From UMGS172 sp045649545 (GTDB taxonomy: Bacteria > Bacillota > Clostridia > Oscillospirales > Acutalibacteraceae): 62,436 nt of DNA. The notes beneath the pieces were generated by a model that was given only the letters and a program-made list of their open reading frames with translations, had not been told where the DNA came from and made no database searches. Made by a program: the position numbers and the translations under genes. The DNA is taken from the NCBI GenBank assembly GCA_045649545.1, contig JAZRQE010000004.1:1-62436 (forward strand). The letters run 5' to 3'. Below, one piece after another: positions 7,113 through 14,304 of the stretch (position 1 is the first letter of the stretch; each line of letters starts with the position of its first letter).

Positions 7113-8315
7113 ATGGATATCAATTCTTCTAATATTGAAGCAATTGTACGTCAGGTTTTAGGCGATATGAAGGGTACTTCGGCACCCTCTTCATCAACTT
7201 CCGGCGGTGCAATTCCTTCAACTGCCCATGTTGCAATGCTGACAGGTTTGGAGAAATTCGAAATTAAAGAATATCCTATGCCCACAGTTGGCGATGATGA
7301 CATTCTCGTAAAGGTTGAGGGTTGCGGTGTTTGCGGTACCGACGCACACGAGTTTAAACGCGACCCGTTCGGACTTATCCCGGTAGCACTCGGTCACGAA
7401 GGCACCGGCGAGGTTGTCAAAATGGGTAAAAATGTTACAAAAGACTCTGCAGGCAAGCCTTTGAAGATTGGTGATAAGGTTGTTACCTGTATGATTTTCA
7501 AGGATAACCCCGACATTACAATGTTTGACTTAAACAAGCAGAATGTTGGCGGTGCAGACGTTTACGGACTTTTGCCGGACGACGATATTCACTTAAACGG
7601 TTGGTTTAGTGATTACATATTAGTTCGCGGCGGTTCAACCGTATTTAACGTAAGCGACCTTGACTTGGATTCACGAATCCTTATTGAGCCTTGTGCAGTT
7701 TTAATACACGCTGTTGAGCGTGCTAAAACAACCGGTATTCTTAGATTCAACAGCCGCGTTGTTGTTCAGGGTTGCGGACCGATTGGTCTTATCTGTATCG
7801 CAATTTTACGCACAATGGGTATTGAAAACATTGTTGCGGTTGACGGCGAAGAGAAGAGACTTTCCTTTGCTAAAGAAATGGGTGCTGACCACACCGTAAA
7901 CTTCAAGGACCACAAGGGAATTGAGGCTTTGACCGAAGCTGTCAAAGATGCTTTCGGCGGTTATTATGCCGACTTTGCTTTCCAATGCACCGGCTCACCG
8001 ATTGCTCACAGCAACATTTATAAGTTCATTCGCAACGGCGGCGGTTTGTGTGAATTAGGCTTCTTTATCAACGGCGGCGATGCAACCATTAACCCGCACT
8101 TTGATATTTGTGCCAAAGAAATCACCACTGTCGGTTCTTGGGTATACACTTTAAGAGATTATGCTACAACATTTGACTTCTTAAAGCGTGCTAAAGGCAT
8201 CGGTCTTCCGATGGAAAAACTGATTACTCATAAGTATCCGTTATCAGAAATCAACGAAGCACTCCAAACCAATCTTAAAATGGAAGGTTTGAAGATTGCT
8301 ATTGTTAACAAGTAA
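7113..8315 (+). CDS. Medium-chain zinc alcohol dehydrogenase with N-terminal encapsulation peptide
   Basis: A 400-residue MDR-family dehydrogenase. Residues 1-18 (MDINSSNIEAIVRQVLGD) look like an encapsulation peptide, followed by a Ser/Pro/Gly-rich linker. The catalytic zinc motif is GCGVCGTDAHE...ALGHEGTGEV and the NAD fold motif is VVQGCGPIGL. The usual four-cysteine structural-zinc lobe is absent: the region from GDKVVTCMIF to GLLPDD has a single cysteine. It most likely reduces lactaldehyde to 1,2-propanediol or propionaldehyde to propanol inside the compartment. The start at 7113 was preferred to an earlier in-frame TTG because the upstream gene ends at 7111. Confidence 0.85.
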   Translation: MDINSSNIEAIVRQVLGDMKGTSAPSSSTSGGAIPSTAHVAMLTGLEKFEIKEYPMPTVGDDDILVKVEGCGVCGTDAHEFKRDPFGLIPVALGHEGTGEVVKMGKNVTKDSAGKPLKIGDKVVTCMIFKDNPDITMFDLNKQNVGGADVYGLLPDDDIHLNGWFSDYILVRGGSTVFNVSDLDLDSRILIEPCAVLIHAVERAKTTGILRFNSRVVVQGCGPIGLICIAILRTMGIENIVAVDGEEKRLSFAKEMGADHTVNFKDHKGIEALTEAVKDAFGGYYADFAFQCTGSPIAHSNIYKFIRNGGGLCELGFFINGGDATINPHFDICAKEITTVGSWVYTLRDYATTFDFLKRAKGIGLPMEKLITHKYPLSEINEALQTNLKMEGLKIAIVNK

Positions 8316-8332
8316 TCCGGGAGGTTTTCATT

Positions 8333-8647
8333 ATGGGAAATGCAACCGGTATAGTTGAGGTTTATGGTCTTGTTGCGGCTTTCGTAGCGTGTGACGCCGG
8401 ATGTAAGGCAGCTAATGTTACAGTTGAGCATTTTGACAAGAACAAACCCGGCAACCCCGACGGATTAGATGTTCCGCTGATTGTAGCGGTTAAATTCCGC
8501 GGAAGTGTTACCGACGTTGAAGCCGCTGTCGAAGCCGCAAAACTCGCAGCAGAAAAAGTTTCAGGCGTTGTAACCACACACATTATCACCCGCACAGAAG
8601 CGGATACTGAGCCGATGCTCAAGCTCAACGCATTTGATAAAAATTAA
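8333..8647 (+). CDS. BMC-H shell protein with an inserted loop
   Basis: A 104-residue BMC-domain protein (GIVEVYGLVAAFVACDAGCKAANV ... FRGSVTDVEAAVEAAKLAAEK in order). Compared with the 91-92 residue paralogs beside it, it carries an extra loop of about ten residues (FDKNKPGNPDGLDVP) after the second strand, near where the hexamer pore would lie, so the pore chemistry may differ. GGGAGG precedes the start. It is the first of five consecutive BMC-H genes. Confidence 0.85.
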   Translation: MGNATGIVEVYGLVAAFVACDAGCKAANVTVEHFDKNKPGNPDGLDVPLIVAVKFRGSVTDVEAAVEAAKLAAEKVSGVVTTHIITRTEADTEPMLKLNAFDKN

Positions 8648-8673
8648 TTTTTATATTATCGGAGGAAATTAAA

Positions 8674-8949
8674 ATGGCTAAAGAAGCACTTGGTATGATA
8701 GAAACTCGCGGTCTTACCGCAGCAATTGAAGCAGCAGACTCTATGGTTAAGGCTGCTGAAGTAGTGTTAATCGGCACTGAAAAAATCGGTTCCGGACTCG
8801 TATCTGTTATGGTACGCGGTGACGTCGGTGCAGTTAAGGCTGCCGTTGAAGCAGGTGCAGCTACTGCATCTACTTTAGGCGAATTGGTTGCTACCCACGT
8901 TATCCCCCGTCCTCACGAGGATGTTGAGAAGATTCTCCCCAAGTTTTAA
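8674..8949 (+). CDS. BMC-H shell protein, canonical
   Basis: A 91-residue canonical PduA/EutM-type hexameric shell protein: ALGMIETRGLTAAIEAAD, the pore strand KIGSGLVSVMVRGDVGAVK and the C-terminal signature ATHVIPRPHEDVEKILP. The pore motif KIGSGLV is of the small, polar type that lets diols and aldehydes pass. CGGAGG lies about 8 bases before the ATG. It is closely related to the two later paralogs. Confidence 0.93.
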   Translation: MAKEALGMIETRGLTAAIEAADSMVKAAEVVLIGTEKIGSGLVSVMVRGDVGAVKAAVEAGAATASTLGELVATHVIPRPHEDVEKILPKF

Positions 8950-8971
8950 TTGATTGTTAGGAGAACGCACT

Positions 8972-9265
8972 ATGAAGTCATTAGGAATGATTGAAGTATC
9001 GGGCGTTACCGGTGCGATAGATTGTTTAGACATTATGTGCAAATCGGCTGACGTTGAGTTTGTTACTTGGGAACGCAAATTAGGCGGAAGACTTGTAACA
9101 GTGGTTGTTCAAGGTAATGTTTCTGCGGTCACCGCCGCAGTCGAGAATGCCATAGCAAACGGTATTGTAAAACCTTGTGCCCACGCTATAATTGCAAGTC
9201 CCCACGAAGAAACCTGGCGTATTTTACAAATTAGTGCTGCCAGAATTGCACAGAAAGGCAGGTAA
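8972..9265 (+). CDS. BMC-H shell protein, divergent
   Basis: A 97-residue BMC-domain protein (SLGMIEVSGVTGAIDCLDIMCKSADV ... GNVSAVTAAVENAI ... HAIIASPHEETWRIL). The pore segment reads ERKLGGRLVTVVV, more charged than the KIGSGLV of its neighbours. It ends with the basic tail QISAARIAQKGR. The ATG at 8972 follows TAGGAG. An in-frame TTG at 8954 precedes that site and is rejected. It probably forms a minor facet hexamer of different selectivity. Confidence 0.85.
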   Translation: MKSLGMIEVSGVTGAIDCLDIMCKSADVEFVTWERKLGGRLVTVVVQGNVSAVTAAVENAIANGIVKPCAHAIIASPHEETWRILQISAARIAQKGR

Positions 9266-9270
9266 TCTTT

Positions 9271-9675
9271 ATGGCAGAGAAAAAGACAACAACCACAAAA
9301 ACGACTACAAAAGCCGCCACAAAGACCACCGCACAAACTACAGTAAAACCGGTTGAAACAACCGAAGTTACAACACCCAAGAAGGAGGTAAAGAAAATGG
9401 CACTTGAAGCATTAGGTATGGTTGAAACCAGAGGTTTGGTAGCCGCTATTGAGGCTGCTGATGCAATGGTTAAGGCTGCTAACGTTCAGCTCGTAGGCAC
9501 CGAGAAAATCGGTTCCGGACTCGTAACCGTTATGGTTCGCGGCGACGTTGGTGCAGTTAAATCTGCAGTTGAAGCAGGTTCGACTTCTGCTTCCCGTTTG
9601 GGTGAGTTAGTTGCTACTCACGTAATTCCCCGCCCTCACGGTGATGTGGAGAAAATTCTCCCCACCTTGAAATAA
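9271..9675 (+). CDS. BMC-H shell protein with Thr/Lys-rich N-terminal tail and internal start
   Basis: The long form has 134 residues: a 42-residue low-complexity tail rich in Thr, Lys and Ala (begins MAEKKTTTTKTTTKAATK), then a canonical BMC-H domain (MALEALGMVETRGL...). A near-ideal Shine-Dalgarno site, AAGGAGGT (9382-9389), lies seven bases before the in-frame ATG at 9397, inside the tail. Translation from there would give a 92-residue product nearly identical to the next gene. The first ATG has only a modest site (AAAGGCAGG). Two products are therefore likely. In BMC-H hexamers both termini lie on one face, so the tail would coat that surface. Confidence 0.85.
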   Translation: MAEKKTTTTKTTTKAATKTTAQTTVKPVETTEVTTPKKEVKKMALEALGMVETRGLVAAIEAADAMVKAANVQLVGTEKIGSGLVTVMVRGDVGAVKSAVEAGSTSASRLGELVATHVIPRPHGDVEKILPTLK

Positions 9676-9710
9676 TTTGCAAATTATTACTAAATTAGGA
9701 GGAAACAAAA

Positions 9711-9989
9711 ATGGCACTCGAAGCATTAGGTATGGTTGAAACCAGAGGTTTAGTAGCTGCAATTGAAGCTGCTGATGCAATGGTTAAGGCTGCTAACGTT
9801 CAGCTCATCGGCACCGAGAAAATCGGTTCCGGACTCGTATCTGTTATGGTACGTGGCGATGTTGGTGCAGTCAAGTCTGCTGTTGAAGCAGGTTCAACTT
9901 CTGCATCTCGCTTGGGCGAATTAGTTGCTACCCATGTTATTCCCCGTCCCCATGAAGACGTGGAAAAAATCCTTCCTACTCTTAAATAA
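9711..9989 (+). CDS. BMC-H shell protein, near-duplicate of the previous gene
   Basis: A 92-residue canonical BMC-H protein. It differs from the short form of the preceding gene at only three positions (33 Val/Ile, 44 Thr/Ser, 82 Gly/Glu), with similar DNA, so a recent tandem duplication or gene conversion is likely. TAGGAGG precedes the start. Two near-identical genes, together with the 8674 paralog, suggest that this is the main facet tile made in large amounts. Confidence 0.93.
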   Translation: MALEALGMVETRGLVAAIEAADAMVKAANVQLIGTEKIGSGLVSVMVRGDVGAVKSAVEAGSTSASRLGELVATHVIPRPHEDVEKILPTLK

Positions 9990-10006
9990 TTGTAGGAAAA
10001 TTGCTT

Positions 10007-10045
10007 GTTAACTTGCGAGGGGGAGTCCCCTCCCCCTCAGTTAAC
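10007..10045 (+). other. Strong intra-operon hairpin between BMC-H and BMC-P genes
   Basis: GTTAACT (10007-10013) pairs with AGTTAAC (10039-10045), and GAGGGGGA (10017-10024) pairs with TCCCCCTC (10031-10038), with a 3-base bulge and a 6-base loop. No U-tract follows, so this is not a normal terminator. It could act as an mRNA-processing or stabilising element that sets the ratio of the abundant hexamer to the rarer pentamer transcript. Confidence 0.65.
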
Positions 10046-10087
10046 GTCCCTTTTATACATGATTACACGAAAGAACAGGTGACAAAG

Positions 10088-10363
10088 ATGATAGTCGGAA
10101 AAGTTGTCGGAACAGTGGTTTCCACACGAAAAAACGAAAATCTTATCGGCTGTAAGTTTATGGTTATTGAGCCTATTGCTGAACTCGGCGGCTCAAGCAA
10201 AAAATTAGTTGCTATTGACAATATCGGTGCCGGCATCGGTGAAATGGTATTGGTAGCACAAGGCAGTGCGGCAAGAATTGGCTGTAATATGGCTGAATCT
10301 CCCGTAGATGCCGCTATTGTAGGTATCGTTGATGACGGTACAGGCCTTGGGGTGGTTAAATAA
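10088..10363 (+). CDS. eutN: BMC-P pentameric vertex protein (EutN/CcmL family)
   Basis: A 91-residue EutN/CcmL-family protein: MIVGKVVGTVVSTRKNENL, then KLVAIDNIGAGIGEMVLVAQGSAAR and DAAIVGIVDD near the end, all hallmarks of the vertex-capping pentamer. The ATG at 10088 was chosen because AGGTG ends six bases upstream; the frame stays open to 10001, but that stretch contains the hairpin. It overlaps pduS by one base (TAATG), which couples the two. Only one pentamer gene is present, as in most small GRM loci. Confidence 0.92.
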   Translation: MIVGKVVGTVVSTRKNENLIGCKFMVIEPIAELGGSSKKLVAIDNIGAGIGEMVLVAQGSAARIGCNMAESPVDAAIVGIVDDGTGLGVVK

Positions 10364-11691
10364 TGAACTTGGAACAGTTAAAGGTTGCTTTACGTGAAGC
10401 AGGCGTTGTCGGTGCAGGCGGTGCGGGTTTTCCCACCTATGCAAAGTTATCAGAAAAAGCCGACACTTTGATTTTAAACTGTGCGGAATGTGAGCCTCTC
10501 TTACGCTTGCACCGTCAGGTACTTAAACTTTATACTTACGAGATTTTAAGTACCCTTTATGAAATTTCGAAATTAACAGGAATAAAAGACGTTATTATAG
10601 GCATCAAGGCTTCCTATAAAGAAACTGTTGAGGCTATAAACGGTCAGATTTCTTCCTTTGAAAATATGAAGGTTTGCACATTGCCTGAAATTTATCCTGC
10701 AGGCGATGAGGTTGTGCTTACCTATGAAGCGACCGGCAGAGTTGTACCTGCAGGTCAAATTCCTTTGTCTGTGGGTGTTACGGTACTTAACGTTGAAACC
10801 GTTTACAATGTTTATAAAGCATTGAACGGAGAGCCGGTTACCCACAAATACGTTACCGTAATCGGTGAGGTTAAAAACCCCATTACCGTTTTGGCACCGA
10901 TTGGTACTCCTTTAGAAAACTTGATAAAAATGGCAGGCGGAGTTACAATATCCGACCCTGCTTACATAATAGGCGGACCGATGATGGGTCCTTTGGGTTC
11001 ATCTTCACAGCCCGTTACAAAAACCACCAACGCGGTAATTGTTTTACCCAAAACCTCGCCGTTGGTTCAAAGAAAACAGACCAAAATTTCTGTGGACATA
11101 CGACGTGCGATGTCAGCTTGCTGTCAATGTAATTACTGCACAAGTCTTTGCCCAAGACACCTTTTAGGTCACCCGATTGACCCGAGTGCATTGATGAACG
11201 CAGCCGCACATTCAGTCACAAGCGATACTTCACCTTATCTTAACGCCGCTTTCTGTTCAGGATGCGGACTTTGTGAGGCTTACTCCTGTAATCAAGGCTT
11301 ATCACCGAGAGCCTTACTTGGTGCAACTAAAACATCTTTGAGGAAAAACGGCATAAAACCGCCTGAACAGCCCAATATGCGTAACGTAGACGAAGCTCGC
11401 GATTTAAGAATGATTCCGGTATCCCGGCTTCGTGCAAGATTGGGACTTGACCCTTACGATAAACCGTCACCGATTATCGAGGACAGCGTTTCGGTAAAGC
11501 GTCTTGTAATTGCCCTTTCACAGCACATCGGTGCACCGGCTAAAGCCTTAGTTAAAAAAGGTGACAAGGTTTCAGCAAATCAGCTTATTGCAGAACCGCA
11601 AGAAAACGCATTGAGCGTAGGTATCCACGCACCGCTTAACGGTACTGTGTTGGATGTAAACGATAAAAACATTATTATCTCTGTAGAATAG
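10363..11691 (+). CDS. pduS: PduS-type flavin/iron-sulfur oxidoreductase (RnfC-like)
   Basis: A 442-residue protein with the N-terminal glycine-rich flavin/NADH region (GVVGAGGAGFPTYAK, LNCAECEP), a SLBB-like segment, and two [4Fe-4S] sites at Cys253/256/259/263 and Cys298/301/304/309, ending in a lipoyl-like barrel (IHAPLNGTVLDV). PduS reduces corrinoids in B12-dependent compartments; in B12-free GRM loci it more likely oxidises NADH and passes electrons on. It sits directly before the BMC-T gene whose pore cysteine can hold an Fe-S cluster, consistent with electron transfer through the shell. No encapsulation peptide is visible. Confidence 0.9.
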   Translation: MNLEQLKVALREAGVVGAGGAGFPTYAKLSEKADTLILNCAECEPLLRLHRQVLKLYTYEILSTLYEISKLTGIKDVIIGIKASYKETVEAINGQISSFENMKVCTLPEIYPAGDEVVLTYEATGRVVPAGQIPLSVGVTVLNVETVYNVYKALNGEPVTHKYVTVIGEVKNPITVLAPIGTPLENLIKMAGGVTISDPAYIIGGPMMGPLGSSSQPVTKTTNAVIVLPKTSPLVQRKQTKISVDIRRAMSACCQCNYCTSLCPRHLLGHPIDPSALMNAAAHSVTSDTSPYLNAAFCSGCGLCEAYSCNQGLSPRALLGATKTSLRKNGIKPPEQPNMRNVDEARDLRMIPVSRLRARLGLDPYDKPSPIIEDSVSVKRLVIALSQHIGAPAKALVKKGDKVSANQLIAEPQENALSVGIHAPLNGTVLDVNDKNIIISVE

Positions 11692-11705
11692 GAGGAGACT
11701 TAAAT

Positions 11706-12254
11706 ATGAATAAAGCAATTGGTATGGTAGAATTTAAAACCGTTTCCTCCGGTATGCGTGCAGCCGACCGTATGGTTAAAACCGCAGAGGTTGAATTACT
11801 TCAGGCAGACACGGTTTGCCCCGGCAAGTTTTTAGCATTAATCAGCGGTGATTTGAGTGCTGTTAATGCCGCCGTTGAGGCTGCTGCAAACGCTGATAAA
11901 GAGCAGTTGATTGACACATTCGTGCTTGGTAATCCCCACGATTCAATCTTCTCGGCACTTTACGGTGCAAGCAGCATCGGAACACCTAATGCACTCGGCA
12001 TACTTGAAACATTTTCAGCCGCAACTGCAGTTGTAGCCGCCGATGTAGCCGCAAAAACCGCTATGGTTGACTTGATTGAACTTCGCTTAGCACGCGGTAT
12101 GTGCGGCAAGTCCTACTTACTGCTTACCGGTGAAATTGCCGCTGTTGAAGCCGCAATTGAGCGTGCAAAACAGGGTGCCGGCAAAAAGGGAATGTTCCTT
12201 GACAGCGCTGTAATCCCGCGTCCGGACGAAAAATTCTGGAGCAAGATTCTGTAA
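11706..12254 (+). CDS. pduT: BMC-T tandem-domain shell protein (PduT type)
   Basis: A 182-residue protein with two consecutive BMC domains (from about residues 3 and 98), forming trimeric pseudohexamers. Cys38 in DTVCPGKF falls exactly where PduT of Salmonella has the pore cysteine that coordinates a [4Fe-4S] cluster, so an electron-conducting pore is likely. GGAGGAG lies before the ATG, 14 bases after pduS. The pairing with pduS supports the redox role. Confidence 0.92.
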   Translation: MNKAIGMVEFKTVSSGMRAADRMVKTAEVELLQADTVCPGKFLALISGDLSAVNAAVEAAANADKEQLIDTFVLGNPHDSIFSALYGASSIGTPNALGILETFSAATAVVAADVAAKTAMVDLIELRLARGMCGKSYLLLTGEIAAVEAAIERAKQGAGKKGMFLDSAVIPRPDEKFWSKIL

Positions 12255-12284
12255 GCTTAAAATCTATAAGGAGAGTATAAAAAT

Positions 12285-13043
12285 ATGCTCGCAATTGAAC
12301 GCCGCAATGCCATACTTGCTAAGTTGAACGCAGAAGGCAAGGTTATTGTTACCGATTTAAGCCATGAGTTTGACGTCACCGAGGAAACTATCCGACGTGA
12401 CCTTGAAAAGCTTGACAACGAAGGTCTTGCAACCAAGACCTATGGCGGTGCAGTGGCAAACAGAAACCTAAACGTTGACCTGCCTTACAATGTCCGTAAG
12501 CGTTCAAACATTGAACGCAAGATGAAAATTGCAGAAAAAATTGCCGAAATGATACACGACGGCGACTATATAATGGTTGATGCAAGCTCTACTGCAATTT
12601 ATGTTACTAAATGCATTGCCCACCTTAAAAATATTACTCTTATTACTAACTCGGTAGAAATTTTAATGGAATTGGCTGACAAAAGTGATTGGCATATACT
12701 TTCCACCGGCGGTGCTTTGAAAAAAGGTTCTTTGTCCTTGGTTGGTGCCTCTGCCGAGCGTATGATTAAGGGCTTCCATGTTGATTTGGCAATCTGCTCA
12801 TCAAAGGGTATTGATATGAATATGGGCGTTACCGATTCCAACGAAAAGGATTCTGAAATAAAGCGTGCAATTTTTGCCGCCGCCAACCGCAAAATTTTGG
12901 CGGTTGACGCTACCAAGTTTGATAAAATTTCGTTTGTTCACGTTTGTGAATTAAATGATATTGATACTATTGTAACCGATGAAGCTCCCTCTGACCGCTG
13001 GGTTGAGTGCTGCCGGGACAAAGAGGTAGAATTGGTTTACTAA
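12285..13043 (+). CDS. DeoR-family transcriptional regulator
   Basis: A 252-residue regulator. Residues 1-57 hold the winged helix (MLAIERRNAILAKLN, TDLSHEFDVTEETIRRDLEKL). Residues about 75-235 are the sugar-phosphate isomerase-like sensor domain with MVDASSTA, TNSVEI and TGGALKKGSLSLVG, which in this family binds a phosphorylated sugar. Because it sits inside the operon and the substrate enters as fuculose- or rhamnulose-phosphate, or yields DHAP, it probably represses this operon until such an intermediate accumulates. AAGGAG precedes the start. Confidence 0.88.
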   Translation: MLAIERRNAILAKLNAEGKVIVTDLSHEFDVTEETIRRDLEKLDNEGLATKTYGGAVANRNLNVDLPYNVRKRSNIERKMKIAEKIAEMIHDGDYIMVDASSTAIYVTKCIAHLKNITLITNSVEILMELADKSDWHILSTGGALKKGSLSLVGASAERMIKGFHVDLAICSSKGIDMNMGVTDSNEKDSEIKRAIFAAANRKILAVDATKFDKISFVHVCELNDIDTIVTDEAPSDRWVECCRDKEVELVY

Positions 13044-13060
13044 TTGATTTACTAATAAAG

Positions 13061-13086
13061 GCGACAGAGGTCAAACCCGTCACCTT
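13061..13086 (+). other. Small hairpin between deoR and ackA
   Basis: AGGCGAC and GTCACCT (13060-13086) can pair with one wobble pair around a 13-base loop. No U-tract follows. It may be a processing or stability signal at the junction between the shell and the enzyme parts of the operon; it could also be chance. Confidence 0.3.
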
Positions 13087-13101
13087 GGGAGGAAACTAAA
13101 A

Positions 13102-14298
13102 ATGAAAATACTCGTTTTAAATGCAGGTAGTTCTTCATTAAAATATCAGTTATTCAATATGGATAACGGCGATGTTTTGGCTAAAGGACTTTGTGAATGT
13201 ATAGGCGGTAAGGGTGGTTCTGTAACCCATAAATATGCCGATAATAAACACGTTATCGAAACCGAGCTTAAAGACCACGAGAAAGCACTTTCAATCGTTC
13301 TTGACTTGCTCGTAAGCTGCGAATACGGTGTTATTTCAAGTATCGACGAAATCGGTGCCGTCGGACACAGAGTTGCTCATGGCGGAGAAAAACTTAAAGC
13401 TTCCTCCCTTATTGATGACGAGGTTGTAAAGTACCTCGAAGGTATTGTGCCGATTAACCCCTTACACGGACCTCCGGCTATCAAGGGTATCACCGCTTGC
13501 AGACGTTTAATGTCAAGCGTACCGCAGGTTGCAGTATTTGACACCTCCTTCTATTCTCAAATGGAGGACTTCCGCACAATTTACCCCATTCCGTATGAGC
13601 TTTATACCAAATATCAAATTCGCCGTTACGGTTTCCACGGTACTTCTCACCGTTATGTTGCCGCTAAAGCTGCAGAGCTTTTAAACAAGCCGATTGAGGA
13701 GTTAAAGATTGTTACCTGCCATTTGGGTAACGGTTCTTCCATTACTGCGGTTGACAAGGGCATTGCTATTGATACTTCTATGGGCTTTACCCCGCAGGAA
13801 GGTTTGCCGATGGGTACAAGAAGCGGCTCGATTGACCCGACCGTTATCCCATATATTATGAAGGCCGAAAATCTTTCACCTGATGAGGTTGAAGACTTAC
13901 TCAACCGCAAATCCGGTCTTTTGGGCATCAGCGGTGTTTCGAATGACTGCCGGGCTATTGCCGAGGCTGCCGAAAACGGCAACTACAGAGCAAAACTTGC
14001 TCAAAAAATACTTGTTAACAGCATTAAGAAGATTATCGGTAGCTATGTTGCCGAATTAAACGGTATTGATGCTCTTGTTTTCACTGCCGGTATCGGCGAA
14101 AACGATGCCGCTTTACGTGAAGCAGTTTGCGAAGATATGGACTTCTTCGGAATTAAAATCGACAAGGAATTAAATAAAACCTTACGCGGTGTTGAAAAGG
14201 ATATTTCCACTGCTGACGCAAAGGTTAAGACAATGATTATTCCCACTAACGAGGAATATATGATTGCTTTGGATACTTTGAAATTTTGTAAGGAGTAA
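13102..14298 (+). CDS. ackA: Acetate/propionate kinase
   Basis: A 398-residue acetate kinase-family protein: LNAGSSSLKYQLF at the N-terminus, GHRVAHGGE, FDTSFY, the GFHGTSH signature, HLGNGSSITA, and GLMGTRSGSIDP-like MGTRSGSIDP. It makes ATP from propionyl-phosphate (or acetyl-phosphate) supplied by PduL and is the energy-yielding step of the pathway. There is no encapsulation peptide, so it is expected in the cytosol. GGGAGG precedes the start. This copy is dedicated to the operon by position; a general ackA-pta pair may exist elsewhere. Confidence 0.95.
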   Translation: MKILVLNAGSSSLKYQLFNMDNGDVLAKGLCECIGGKGGSVTHKYADNKHVIETELKDHEKALSIVLDLLVSCEYGVISSIDEIGAVGHRVAHGGEKLKASSLIDDEVVKYLEGIVPINPLHGPPAIKGITACRRLMSSVPQVAVFDTSFYSQMEDFRTIYPIPYELYTKYQIRRYGFHGTSHRYVAAKAAELLNKPIEELKIVTCHLGNGSSITAVDKGIAIDTSMGFTPQEGLPMGTRSGSIDPTVIPYIMKAENLSPDEVEDLLNRKSGLLGISGVSNDCRAIAEAAENGNYRAKLAQKILVNSIKKIIGSYVAELNGIDALVFTAGIGENDAALREAVCEDMDFFGIKIDKELNKTLRGVEKDISTADAKVKTMIIPTNEEYMIALDTLKFCKE

Positions 14299-14304
14299 TT
14301 AACA

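Noticed and set aside
10001..10087. Longer N-terminus for the BMC-P protein
   Set aside because: This part holds the hairpin; the ATG at 10088 has a suitable ribosome site and gives the standard EutN start.
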